From: Strongylocentrotus purpuratus
Taxonomy: Eukaryota > Echinodermata > Echinoidea > Camarodonta > Strongylocentrotidae
Length of the DNA stretch: 64,000 bases
Assembly (NCBI RefSeq): GCF_000002235.5
Contig: NW_022145599.1
Span: 20,387,655 to 20,451,654, forward strand
Direction of reading: 5' to 3'
This document shows, one piece after another, positions 23,836-34,706 of the stretch (position 1 is its first letter; each line of letters begins with the position of its first letter). The notes beneath the pieces were generated by a model. That model made no database searches. It saw only the letters and a program-made list of their open reading frames with translations, and had not been told where the DNA came from. Both the position numbers and the translations under genes were made by a program.

Positions 23836-24450
23836 GAAAAATACGACTGTAGTATAGATGTTGATAATTGTCAAATTTATTGCGGAATATGTTATTAAAC
23901 AAATATTAGATCAAGTAAAAGCCTTTAATCGAAATAGTTGAACAAGATCAAAGATTATTTCGAAGTTCAGAGTATTTCCAACGCATTTCTCGTCACGATT
24001 TTGAATTGATTACATACAAGTTACAACGAAACGAGGACATCATAATCATAATTTTAGACGTTGGTTATGCATATATGTATTTGCTTATTAATACATCATT
24101 CTAAAAAGTATCAAGCCTAATATGTATGCGCTATGAATCATATGCAGGCAACCCAGATCAGTCTATAGCGTATGCTATATCTTATACTATTGTATCATGC
24201 ACTATTATTTATATCATATTTACTTGTGTCCATGTACTATTTTAAACTAGACAATTATGATGACAGGAACATAAAGGAAAAGCAAGGGAGATGAAACTGA
24301 CAACTCTCAGGTATAGCTATACGAATGGACATAAACCGAACCTATATGAGACTGTGAATAAGACTAAAATATCATCTAGCGAGCCTCCAAGCAGTTCTTA
24401 TCAAGGTAGGCTAGTTGGCTATGTCCTGGCAAAGTCTGTTTACACTGCAG
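23836..24450. other. No gene recognised
   Basis: AT-rich sequence between the dispersed repeat and the Harbinger element. Nothing could be supported. Confidence 0.4.
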
Positions 24451-24454
24451 ATTA

Positions 24455-26518
24455 TGCTAGGAGTCCACTGGGCCGGCGCCAGTTGGCGCCAGTTTGCGCC
24501 AATGCAATTTACTGTGGCGCCTAGTGTCGCCAATAAGGTGCCTAGTGGCGTGTAGTGGCTCAAACTGCCTCCCAACTGGCTCGTGGTGGCCCGTAACGGC
24601 ACCAAATTTTAATGTGGCGGCAAGAAAATTTCAAAATGTTTGAAATTTTCGTCGCGCCACTTGCATCGAGCAATCAGCGCCAAGTGTCCGCCAAGTGGCA
24701 CCAAATGGCGCGAACATATCGCCCTTTGGCGCAAACAATCCGCCTATTGGAATCCACTGGAATGTAATGGCGCGCGCCAAGTTGCGCCAATGAAATTTCG
24801 CGCCACATGGCGCCACTTGGCGCCAAGGGGCACCTTGTTTGCGCCACTACGCGGGCCAAACGGCACCCGATAGGTGACTACTTCGCGCCAAATGCCACCT
24901 GATTGCCCGCCATTCGGCGCCACTTGCCGCCTATAACCCGGGCGGCATCGCAGGACTTTCTCACAGTGATGGCGGCAGTTCTCCAAGCTCTAGGGATGAG
25001 GTTGTGCTTGGCATCCTCCTGGTTCAACATGCGGACGTCCAGTGCCTGATAGTGCTTCCTGATGAGGTTGTGCAGCATGACGGCAGCTTCAATGAGCATG
25101 TGGACTGTGTCTGGTTCCTGTCTCATCTGGCCAAGGAAGCACTGGAACCGCAGAGCCAGAATACCAAAGGCATTTTCAACCACACGCCTTGCCCTGGACA
25201 GCCTGTAGTTGAAACTCTTCTGCTGTTAGTCCATGTTACGACGGCCATAGGGCTTCATCATGTACGTCCTCATGGCGAAGGCATCGTCTCCCACGAAGAA
25301 GTACGGCATAGGGTGCTCTTCATCATCATGGGGAAGAGGAGCTGGATCTGGGATGCCTAAAGTGCCAGCTTCAATGCACTCCTTCAGTTCACGTATGTTG
25401 TTGTAGAACTGGGCATCAGACTGATGGCCAACCCCACCCACATCGATACACAGGAACTGGTACTTTGAATCTACCAGAGCAATCAGGACAACCGAGAAGA
25501 ACTGCTTGTAGTTGAAGTAAAGGCTGCCTGATTTGTTGGGCTTCTGGAGACGGATGTGCTTTCCATCATAGGCTCCCAGACAGTGAGGAAGATTCCATCT
25601 GGCTTCAAAATCACCTGCAACCTCAAGCCAGCCTTCATTGGTTGTGGGACAAACTTCTGGATGGTTTCCTTGCCCACTCGGAAGTTGTAAGACAGCTCGG
25701 CATAGGTGGCCCCAGTGGCGAGATGGCGCAGGAAAACGGACAACTTGAGACCAGGGGAATGGCCTTCCTGATGTGGGTGTCCTTCTTCTGCAAGTGGGGT
25801 GTAAGCCTGACCAACAGGTCATCAAACATCTCTGGGGACACCCTGGTGTAGTTCTTGAACTTCCTCCTGTCATTCTCACTCAGCTCTTCCATCGAAGTGT
25901 GGTACTGTCCACGTTCGGCCCTCAACTGTGGGTGGAGCATGGGTCTAAACCACCAGTTGTGCTTCCTTCTTCTTCAGGATTGGCCAGCATAAGTTGATAG
26001 GCAGTGGCCACCTCAACATCTCTCATCATCTTCTGATGGAGCAGCATCATCACTCCAACATTATCAAAAGCCTCAGACATATCAAAATTGTAAATATTTA
26101 ATAGAGATGTTGTTCATACAGCAGCTGAGGAGGGTCTGAACCGGGTAGCCAATGGCAGGTATTTATTTAGTCGGCAAGTAGCGCAAAGCGGCGGCAAGTT
26201 CAAACCAATTTGGTGACCTTTGGCACAAACTAATCACCAAGTGGCGCAAAGTAGCCGTCTATTGGCGCGAATGGCGCCAACAGGGTGAATTTTGGAATCA
26301 AATGGCCGTGTAATTGAGCAAACTGGCGCGAACTGGCGCAACATTTTGGAGCAAGCCGGGTGGCATTTGGCGCACGCCATATGGCACCCAGTTTATTCCA
26401 CTTGGCGACACATGCCGAGCGGACATTATTCGGCGCCACAGCGAGCCACTACGCGCCAATCACATAATCTTTGGCGCGAACTGGCACCAACTGGCGCCGG
26501 CCCAGTGGACTCCTAGCA
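24455..26518 (-). mobile_element. PIF/Harbinger DNA transposon, 2064 bp, TTA target duplication
   Basis: Terminal inverted repeats 'TGCTAGGAGTCCACTGGGCC' (left) and its reverse complement (right) are flanked by TTA at 24452-24454 and 26519-26521, the TWA-type 3-bp duplication known for PIF/Harbinger. Both ends carry dense arrays of TGGCGCCA-like motifs (about 24475-24930 and 26160-26510), unlike the AT-rich neighbourhood. The centre encodes a broken transposase on the minus strand. No second (Myb-like) open frame was seen. Confidence 0.9.
24878..26082 (-). pseudogene. Harbinger DDE transposase, frameshifted
   Basis: The reading begins MSEAFDNVGVMMLLHQKMM at 26082 and continues through [48 protein letters not shown] (helix-turn-helix-like region), [12 protein letters not shown] (first catalytic Asp), HQSDAQFYN (second Asp) and RVVENAFGIL region (catalytic Glu; read as VVENAFGIL). 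These are the conserved blocks of HARBI1-type transposases. They lie in three reading frames joined by at least three frameshifts (near 25930, 25740-25640 and 25220), so no full protein is made. The catalytic residues are still visible. The C-terminus runs into the TGGCGCC-rich end of the element, so the natural stop is unclear. Confidence 0.85.
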
Positions 26519-27379
26519 TTAGGGACTTTTTCTCTCTCTAGCTCTGTGGTGAGCTTCCCACCAAACTACACCCCACTTTCGGGTCCAAAGTGGGGTGAAG
26601 TTTAAATGGACTATTTTCGTCATGTGCGATCGTATTAGAACTGTATGCATGCATTGATGTCCGTGTTGTTTACCTGGCAGAGAAAAGAGCCTCTCTCGGA
26701 CTATCCAGAGTAATGTGGTAGAAGTCCGTAGCATCTAGGGTGGTGGAGAGCTTAACAAAAAAGGCATGAAAAGACAAAAATGGCGCCTAGACGGTTAAGC
26801 ATAAGAGATATCGAAAAACAAAGAATAATTTGACCTCGAATGGATGCCGGGGACAATGCCTGCGAAGTTTGAAAGAAATCGAGATCGCTAAAGGGACGTA
26901 GATAGGGCTCGCAAGCACCTCGTGCAAAACCAATGAAATTTGGGTGCTTGAAGAAAACCTGATGACGCGTACTGTGGCACCAACAGCAGCTAATACTAAC
27001 ATCATGAATAGTATAAAATGGCGTCTAAAATGGCACCCTTGACATTTTTTAAGAATCCGGCTTCGAGATGACTTGCGTTCAGCCACCCCGACTACGCTTG
27101 CAAAATTCAAAGATAACAAAAGGACGGAAAGGAGGAGAATAGCGGTCTCAAAAAATAACGTCATAGCCGATTTCCCGGGGAGGAAACTCAGCGGAACTTT
27201 ATAGTGACCATTGTTCAAATGCGATTTACTCAACATTTTCTGCGTGAGCATATACCGCATTATATCATTCGAAACGGCAATATTACTGTACGGCATGCAT
27301 TTAACGAGCTGTTACGTAATGCATAGTAAATTCATCATTTTGGGTGATAACTTTGCGCTGACGTCATCAAATTTATTAT

Positions 27380-27612
27380 GTAACTAATGTATTATGTAAA
27401 GGGAACCTTAATTACAAGCATAATGCTTCCAAGGTTTCCTCCTCATTACTGTAGATAATTGTTAGCATCCTATGTATTTAATGACTTGCCATATGTATCA
27501 ATCGAATATTATGTACATGTTTTGTTACCTTGTATATGCCTTTGTAAATTCTTTTCATATGCAGTTTATGTGGAAATAAAATCTAAATTAAAAAAAATTA
27601 TTATTATTTTTT
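27380..27612 (+). mobile_element. 3' fragment of a non-LTR retrotransposon (probable)
   Basis: The insertion into the repeat copy ends 'GGAAATAAAATCTAAATT' followed by A- and T-rich runs, as the 3' ends of CR1/Jockey-like elements do. No coding sequence remains, so the call rests on the tail and on the interruption. Confidence 0.4.
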
Positions 27613-27956
27613 TTTTTTTTTACCAAGGTTGGCAGAGAGTTGTCACGTGTATGGAATCATATGTCTGCCAGGTTTCATTTACATTTATATAAAGATCGAA
27701 GTTGAAGTCCTTTTGCAATTTTCTTGAAAAATGCGAATTTGAAGGGCAATTTTCGCAAAGTCGATCAATGATATGTAATTTTTTTTTTTTTTTAGCTGGA
27801 AAGGGCATATAATGAAGCATTTAAATCCGAAAAAGGGTACGAGTTTGGCCAGGCCAAATGAAGCTACGGCCACAGAAAGAAAGCCATTCCAGAAATGTAG
27901 AGGTCGCTATCAATATCAACCATTACTGCGTGACATTCGGCATGGATAAGTGCAAT

Positions 27957-28752
27957 ACACCCTTTAACGGTTACAACAGTCCGCATGTGCAGACAAGGGT
28001 GCCATTTTAGTACACCCTTTCACGGTTAAGGCAGCCATTTTAATACGCGCGTAAACATCGCATCATCATTTTTTTTCAGATCGCATGTATTGTAGCGTCA
28101 CTGTCTGGGCCTATGGGCTGTGCGCTCACATCATAATACATAGGGTGGTATTCCGGTAGCGCGTACTAAGTTAGCGCGTACTTAGTTAGTTCACACTTCT
28201 ATGGAGTGCCTGTTGCAAACTAATTTACCCTGTACAGATTATTTTAATCCTTCAATGAAAAGTGTTCAAAAAATTAATTTTGCAATGAAATGGGAAGAAA
28301 AAGATAATATGAGTATGAACTGAATTTCAACAAAGTTTTTGGTAGATTATCTTTGTCATGAATATTGAAGGAGGAAGATGAAACCTAGCATTCCATAGAA
28401 GTGTGAACTAAAATTCTTGTTTAGTCTGGACTTAGTCCCGGCTTAACTTATGAGAATACCACCCATGGGCTCTATCTTAATTTACGCGTAAACCATTGAG
28501 CTCTAGAGGTCAGTTGAGTAAACAGCTTTGTTTTAAATTAAAATGGCGCCCATGTCTGCGCATGCGCACTGTTGTAACCGTAAACTGGTGTATTTACATT
28601 CATTTTACTATAAATTCAACTGGCACCTATGTAAATATGATGTGAGCGCTCAGCGCAGGCAGTGACAAAACAATGAATGCGCATCTGAAAACATTGACGA
28701 CGAAATGTTTTCTCGCAAATTAAAATGGCGGCCTTAACCGTGAAAGGGTGAC
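27957..28752. mobile_element. TIR element ending 'CACCCTTTMACGGTTA', with nested insertion
   Basis: The sequence starts 'CACCCTTTAACGGTTA' and ends 'TAACCGTGAAAGGGTG'. A second, better-matching left terminus 'CACCCTTTCACGGTTAAGGC' lies at about 28014, and its arm (AGCCATTTTAATACGCG ... GCGCTCACATCATA) matches the reverse complement of the right end over about 130 bp. The extra left piece (27957-28012) matches sequence near 28540-28580, so the element carries an internal duplication. A second element sits inside at 28145-28466. No coding sequence. Confidence 0.7.
28145..28466. mobile_element. Nested MITE with 'GGGTGGTATTC' termini
   Basis: 'GGGTGGTATTCC' at the left and 'GAATACCACCC' at the right bound about 320 bp inside the larger element. 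Subterminal 'ACTAAGTTAGCGCGTACTTAG' resembles the reverse complement of the right end only loosely. Target duplication not clear. Confidence 0.65.
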
Positions 28753-29284
28753 ATTATAGAAAGAAAATACTTAAACAATTTAAAAAGACAAACCGGATTC
28801 GAAATCAGAAAGAAATGGCAATTTTCGGATTGGATTCTGGGTTGGTTTCGAATTTTAATTTTGTATAAAAATTATGAAAATGGCATTTTGGAGGCCTTTT
28901 TATACATCGCAGATGATTTAACATCTCTATCTAGAGAAGTTTGTTGAAGTCTGTAGTATCTAGGATAATGAAGATACGAAGAGAGAATAAAAAAAATAAT
29001 AATAATACAGACATTTATAACACGCAACATATCCACCCAGAGGGTGCTCAAGGCGCTAAACACGGACCAGAAACGGGCACCTGCATGGACGGTCACATAT
29101 GAGTGATTATGGAAAGCGAATAGTCACGGGACCTAGATTAGATATCAGAGATTATATGCCTACGAAATTTGAAAGGAATCTGGCTAAAGAAAGGGACCTA
29201 GATGATAAAAAACAAGCTGCCTGTAAACCGAATAGGATTTTAAGGAACAAGATCAAGAAGGAGAAGAAGAAGACAAAGAAGAAG

Positions 29285-29331
29285 AATAGAAGAAGAAGAA
29301 GAAGAAGAAGAAGAAGAAGAAGAAGAAGAAA
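29285..29331 (+). repeat. GAA/AAG microsatellite
   Basis: About 14 uninterrupted AGA units at the end of the repeat copy. The arginine-rich frame over it is an artefact. Confidence 0.95.
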
Positions 29332-29340
29332 ATGAATATG

Positions 29341-30043
29341 AATTTAGAACGCGAACAAGAACACGGCATCTGCGAGAAGTCGTAATTGCAAAAGCAGCAA
29401 CCTATATACCGTCATTCATACAGTAGTATTAGTAGTAGTTGCTCTATGCAGAGCAATTTTATTTCATTTTCCACATTAAATAAACAATGGCAAGATGCTC
29501 ACAATAATACAGGTAATGATATAACAGAAAATTAGCATTGAAGTTTCTTTGATATTTTATTTTTAAGGCTTGTAATGGAAAATTATTTGGTTATTAGACA
29601 AGATGGGGATGGTACACAAACAAAATAAGGGTGAGAGAGTGAAAAGGGGGAAAAGAGGGGGAAACGGCAGAAAGAGAAGAAGACAGAGAGAGAGAGAGAG
29701 AGAGAGAGGTGGAGAGAGAGATGCAAAGAGAGAAAGGGGTAGAAAGAGAGAGAGAGAAGAGGAGGGAAAGAGACACAGAGTGAGACAGACAGATAAAAAA
29801 AAAACAGAGGGAGAGGAAGAGAGAGGGTGGCCATGGAGAAACCATTTTTAATTAGTATGATATGGAAACAAATCATACACGTGTTACAATTTCGATGTTA
29901 AAAAATGGCCAGTCCGGCCAAATACGAACAACTGGGGAAGATTGATTTACATTATGAATGTTGTATATCATTGATCAGTCAGTAATTCCGAGTATTTGAA
30001 CCTACTAATATTTTCTTCAGACATGTTAGGTGTTCAAGTGGAA
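29341..30043 (+). other. No gene; contains purine-rich (GA)n near 29685-29830
   Basis: The stretch holds a GAGAGA microsatellite embedded in a 200-bp purine-rich tract. No exon or element could be supported. Confidence 0.6.
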
Positions 30044-30190
30044 TTAGGGACTTTTAAATTTGCACGTCGACAGATTTGACTGCAACGTGTGACGTCACTT
30101 TAAGGCACTGCGCATGCGTCACGTCGTCTCAGTCGGCGATCGAAAATGCGTCAACCTTGATTTTCCTAAATCTAGTACGGTACTAGTATA
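30044..30190. mobile_element. One end of a 'TAGGGACTTTTA' MITE
   Basis: 'TTAGGGACTTTTAAATTTGC' matches both termini of the small MITE at 31217-31332. 'GTGACGTCACTTTAAGGCACTG' continues in the same style. The opposite terminus is missing. Confidence 0.5.
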
Positions 30191-30204
30191 TGCCGCGTGC
30201 GCAT

Positions 30205-30310
30205 AAAATATATAGTTCCTCAGGTAGACAAAGGAACATCCCTTCCCTGCTATTATGTAAAAATGTGTGGAACAGGTGTCATATGCATATTTACCTGTTC
30301 TACACATTTA
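30205..30310. mobile_element. Partial copy of the CACTA-type foldback element
   Basis: 'CAGTTCCTCAGGTAGACAAA'-type arm sequence followed by 'CATCCCTTCCCTGCTATTAT' and 'TACCTGTTCTACACATTTAC' matches one arm plus the centre of the element at 16618-16842. The second arm is absent. Confidence 0.7.
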
Positions 30311-30344
30311 CCAAGTTTACCTTGCGAGAATACAACTCATTTTC

Positions 30345-30620
30345 TTTCCTTCAGATAACTTGAAAACCATCTTAGCATGTTTTCAGCAATACCATATTGC
30401 TGCATTCTGAAAAGTAGAATATTATGGTCTACACTATCGAAACATTTTGATATATCTAAGAAACGTGCCCAAACTTTTTCTCTTTCATTAAATACATCAA
30501 GAAATTCATCGATAACTATATGCAGACAAGTTGGCTATGGTGCTCTATACCAGTTTTGTTCATGGCTTATTTTGGGCTGGCACAGGTTGCATGATAAATT
30601 TATGATTCTTTTTATAATTT
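30345..30620 (-). pseudogene. LINE reverse transcriptase fragment
   Basis: Read on the minus strand the segment gives FLDISKCFDSVDHNILL, then QQYGIAENMLRWFSSYL. This is the A-block of Jockey/CR1-type reverse transcriptases (usual form FLDLSKAFDTVDHNILL). Only about 90 codons remain and the flanks are not coding, so this is a dead fragment. Confidence 0.75.
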
Positions 30621-31020
30621 GATTATTGAGATTTGGAGTTTTTAGTTTATTTCGAAATAGACAGCTAAAGAGCTTTTTATGAGGAAATTTTTACAAAATG
30701 CTTGTTTCTAGCTATTTTGGGTGGCCTAATAACAAAGACTCTGTAGATAATTTAGACTGCTACAGATAATGTAGTCTGCTAACCGTTGTAACTACACAGT
30801 CTAACTGCCATCGCAGGTAGTATTGTGGAGTATGAAGTAGTTTACAGTGTATATTGAATTATTCAGTAAAGGACAGATTTTCGGAGAAGAACTCGTCTGA
30901 GTTACTAGTAACGGGCTACATTACGACAATATTTGTAGGCAGAATTGTATCTAATGAAGATTTAGCAAAAAATAAGCAAGGATAACCCACAACTCATAAA
31001 GCCTCGGTCAAAAATACCAT
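30621..31020. other. No gene recognised
   Basis: AT-rich sequence between the LINE fragment and the CGTACG-rich repeat. Nothing could be supported. Confidence 0.4.
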
Positions 31021-31495
31021 TACAAACGGCTACGAACGCCGTACGTACGTTTTTCAGACTAGCTCGTACGATCTTCTTAAGTAGGCCGTACGAAACCAGC
31101 GTTCGTAAACCGTTCATAGACCTTTCGTAAGTTCGCAGACTGGTCCATGGTCTTGTCCAAGATTCTTTTCAACCTCTTACGAAACCCTCTGTATGGCGGC
31201 CGTAAGAACGTCATAATAGGGACTTTTATATTCGCACGAAGACAATGGGGATTGCTACGATCGACGTCCTTTTAATGCACTGCCTTGAATGGACGTCACA
31301 CGTATCAGTCCACGCAAATCTAAAAGTCCCTATTAATATGGTAAGAACCACGCAAAATATTCGTACATTTCGTAGTGTCGAGAGACAATTCCTAATCAAG
31401 CCTTAACTTCTTACGATGATCGTAAGAACGCCTTAAGTTGTTCATAGAGGGCTCTTATGGCGTTCGTGAGAACGCCTTACGAACGGAGATTTGTA
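31020..31495. repeat. CGTAAG/TTCGTA-rich palindromic repeat segment
   Basis: Dense short palindromic motifs (CGTACGTACG, TTACGAAC, GTTCGTAAACC, CTTACGAACG) run for about 470 bp, interrupted by a MITE at 31217-31332. The style resembles 63830-64000 (TTACGAGTT motifs). Probably a degraded repeat element of unknown class. Confidence 0.55.
31217..31332. mobile_element. Small MITE, 116 bp
   Basis: Termini 'TAGGGACTTTTATATT' and 'AATCTAAAAGTCCCTA' are inverted repeats. The flanks (CATAA and TTAAT) suggest a short T/A-rich target, but the exact duplication is not resolvable. Confidence 0.7.
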
Positions 31496-32002
31496 TATAT
31501 TTCAAAGATAAAATACAGTTACAATTGATTTGTTAATATTGAAATATATATAGTTAATATGATAAGATTGCTTGGGCGGCAAAAATAAGAAAACAGAATA
31601 TAACATGAAGTCAGGAAAACGAAGAGGAGAAACATGAAGAAAAGAAGTAAAATAAGAAGTTGTTGGAAATGCATGTACATTAAAAAAGTATAAATTGCAT
31701 ACATGTATGTTTTGAGAGTCATTAAGACAATATACGAATATAAAGAGTAGAAAAGAACATATTCTTTTCATAACATTTTTGAAGTTTGACACTGCAAATA
31801 TTTGTTTTATTGCATAGAAAAATGATATTACAAAAAACAATTTTGGCACTCTAACATTCCTTTTCCTTCAGATATAATGTGGCTATTGAAGAGAAAGGGA
31901 ACATCATTGTGTTATTTTGGTTTGTTATTATCTTATGGACAGTAAAAATCAGGAAACTTCAACATCTGTGAAAAGAGTATAATACAAATAAAAAATTGTA
32001 TA
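31496..32002. other. No gene recognised
   Basis: AT-rich sequence. A long open frame on the minus strand shows only low-complexity hydrophobic residues. Confidence 0.4.
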
Positions 32003-32510
32003 TCATCTTTTTTTATTATTTGGCTTGACTTTATTGAGAAGAACGACAAAGTAAGGTATGGGGCTATTTCGGAAACGATTGGTTTTGCACTTGAACTGTT
32101 GATATCTAGATGCGTGGCGTAAGGAGACGGGTATGTTTTTCCGAAGAAGTAACCAAGTACTACATGTTGGGTGTTTAGCTAAGGACGTAGCGAAATCCAG
32201 ACAAAGCTTTACCCTTCTGGATTCAATCGTTGAAAGTTCACATATTTGGCAGGCATTGGTATAATTTGTGTATCGTGGACCCATCAAGATTCTACATACT
32301 CTTTTTTTAACTTGCTCCAAACTTCTTATTTGTTTCTGTGTATTAAAGCCCACCATTAAAAACTGGGGTACAGTATTCCATGACAGGACGAATATAGCCC
32401 GTATATACGAGTTTCAGATCAGCTAAAGACAGTCCATATCGTTTTAGAAGCCTAAACATATACAACTTTCTGTTTTGCAGGGGTGAGTCATCAATACATG
32501 TATATAAAGT
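32003..32510 (-). pseudogene. LINE reverse transcriptase C-terminal fragment
   Basis: The minus strand reads LYMFRLLKRYGLSLADLK, YIRPVMEYCTPVF, then IRSLEQVKKRVCRILMG, ELSTIESRRVKLCLDFA and NRFRNSPIPYFVVLLN. These are the conserved C-terminal blocks of CR1/Jockey-like reverse transcriptases. A frame change near 32350 separates the two parts and the upstream polymerase core is missing. The clade differs from the LINE at 38230-43761 judging by the C-terminal wording. Confidence 0.8.
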
Positions 32511-33884
32511 TGGCCCATGATGGAAACCTTGGCAAGAGGGCTCAATACTTCTAGTGAGAAATCATTGCTAGTCTTATAGTCTATCATTCTTACTTCTTAA
32601 TCTTCACATTAAAAATCTCTTATCATTATTAGCAATTCTGACCATTAACACGTTTCCTTCAAATGAAGAATACAAATTTTCATATTAAAATAAAAGAGGT
32701 AAAGAATAAGGAGATACTTATTTGAGGTAAGAGCTACCAGCCTTCAACCTTGTCACGTTCCCTAATTGAGTTTTTTCTCATTCACATGTTCTTTATTCAG
32801 GAGAGGTTGTTAATAATAAAGCAGATACTTTTGACCTTTCGCGTGAAGGGGAAACAAAAGTTGTTTTTTTTTCTTTAATTGGATTTTATCATTAATTGTG
32901 TTTATTATGCTTTAAGTTAAAAGTACAGCTCTATCCTCAGAGGGAACGAATTAATCGAAGATACTAATCACCCTTAGCCCCCGTGTATTTTTTTCCTGAT
33001 ATATATATATATATATATATATTTACATATACCAAATTACATTCTCCATTATGGTCCCCGTTTTCTCATCTTCTCGCCTTGCGATTTCTGTCTCATTTTG
33101 ACATGACGGGCATTTGTCAATCAATCAGTCTCCATTGTTTACCATACGCAAGATAAAAAATGCTTACTGTCGTGTAGGTTAAGAAATCTACCGGTTGGAA
33201 AATCTATCTTCAACAGAATAACAAAAATGGAGAATCATATATTCAAGCAAATAATATCAAACTTGCAACAGTCATATAATTTTCGACAGTACACGGCAGC
33301 GCGTTTTTGCAACTCCACAAAATCTACAAAAAAGTCGTAGAATCTTCTTACGAATGACTTTAAAATGCCGCGAGTTACTTGTACGACCATCTCGCAAGAA
33401 CAAACACTCGTACACAAAAAAAGTATAAACTCTAGGGCCATTGTATAACATTTTGGTTGATAAACTTGTTGTGGCTTGCGATGATGCGTCGTTACGGGCA
33501 CTTGATGTTTAACGCTGCGCTGACCTGCGGCCGGTGCTCATATATTGTGCTGTTATCATATTACATTAGACTTTAATTTGTACATTAGCTAAATTTAACT
33601 AAAACTAAACTTAACATGCCCTGATTTATAGAAGATCAATGTTACCTAAACTAAATACAACTAAATTAATTGTGATTTGTAAATACAAATAGTATACAGG
33701 TGGTTAAGCTTTGTCAAAGCATACAAGAGCAATAGGTTCGCTCGAGTTGATTTTATATGGCTGTTATTTTTAGCTGAAAGAGATTGAATATCTGTGAAAG
33801 TTGTATCTTTGAAGCATTTCTTAATAAAACTCATATTTTAAAAGCATCTGCTTCAGAAAAAAAAAATGCAAATTTTTGGCTTAC
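32511..33884. other. Intron of the Death-domain gene, no element recognised
   Basis: AT-rich sequence with a (TA)11 microsatellite at about 33001-33022. Nothing else could be supported. Confidence 0.45.
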
Positions 33885-34190
33885 CGGGATTACTAGTGCT
33901 GCAATATTGATCTACCAGGTGTTTAAATCCAGCTTGTAATAGTGCCGACCTCAACGCCGCCTTTTCCGTCGACCCTGTTTGTCTTTTTCGCCACGTCCTG
34001 AGCATATTGACTGTTCCCATGGAATTCCTTCCTTGTTGAGCGTTTGCCTCGATGTAGCGACTAATATCTGCGGGCTCAAAGCCCAATGCCCTTCCCAGAT
34101 CATCGATGTCTGAATTCTTATAAATGGCCTCGGCTATTTTCTTCAAGATGCCGTCAAAATCGGCGTTGACCTCGGACCTCTGAACTCGAT
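33885..34190 (-). CDS. Death-domain exon (second), 102 codons, phase 1-1
   Basis: The exon is bounded by acceptor 'CAGTTTCAG' and donor 'GTAAGCC', length 306 bp, and takes and leaves one base, so it fits the linker exons on either side. It encodes FDGILKKIAEAIYKNSDI, then DDLGRALGFEPADISRYIE, a TVNMLRTWRKRQ block and ALRSALLQAGFKHLVDQYC. Hydrophobic spacing, the central Leu-x-Trp and the length match the six-helix Death domain. Death domains act in homotypic assembly of immune and apoptotic complexes; the partner here is unknown. It is about 45% alike in pattern to the Death exon at 55387 but clearly diverged. It lies 228 bp from a hAT MITE (34418-34698). Confidence 0.82.
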
Positions 34191-34417
34191 CTGAAACTGG
34201 TTGTTATTTTTTTTAAATGATGCAAAATTACAATGAATTTCAACATATGTGATTTCTCGTACAAAGGGCTTTTTCCATGACACCGTATTTATGACATGGT
34301 GAAAATTTATTACAGCAGCAGTTACAGCAGGAACAACAACACAGCACGTTTTGTGAACATGTGAATACGTTAATAGTTGAGAGGCAATGAACAATTTCAG
34401 CTTCATAGAGCCAACGA

Positions 34418-34698
34418 CAGGGGCGGATCCAGCCGGCGGCAAGGGAGGGGTCCAAAGAGGGGGCCCAATTCATTTGTGAGAAAATATGAAAATCGCGGCA
34501 GCCGATATTTCGCTCAGTGGGGGAGGGGGGGGGGTATAGCGACCGCTATTTTGTTGTTACTCAACACCACCCCCCCCCCTTTTTTTTTTTTTGTCAGGGG
34601 AGGGGCCAGTCTTCTTCTTTTTTTAACAAAAAAGGGTACAATTAACGTGTTTTTACCTGTTTTTTGGCCAGGGAAGGGGGCCCCTGGATCTGCCACTG
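34418..34698. mobile_element. hAT-type MITE, 281 bp, 8-bp target duplication
   Basis: Termini 'CAGGGGCGGATCCAG' and 'CTGGATCTGCCACTG' are imperfect inverted repeats of the CAGNG type. They are flanked by GCCAACGA at 34410-34417 and GCCAACGA at 34699-34706, an exact 8-bp duplication, the hallmark of hAT elements. The inside is G/C-homopolymer-rich (runs near 34525, 34570 and 34580) and non-coding. Confidence 0.85.
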
Positions 34699-34706
34699 GC
34701 CAACGA

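Larger units (their letters stand above)
26560..29340 (+). repeat. Diverged single copy of the 1.8-kb left-array unit, interrupted
   Basis: 'CTCGGACTATCCAGAGTAAT' at 26696, 'GTTCAAATGCGATTTACTCA' at 27213, 'TTTTCTGCGTGAGCATATAC' at 27237 and 'TTTGAAAGGAATCTGGC' at 29167 match successive parts of the unit tandemly repeated at 1-4800. The order is a rotation of that unit. The copy is interrupted at 27380-27612 by a LINE tail and at 27957-28752 by a MITE. Confidence 0.75.

Noticed and set aside
29099-29335. Arginine/lysine-rich basic protein
   Set aside because: The basic tail is a GAA microsatellite and the front is part of the 1.8-kb repeat unit.
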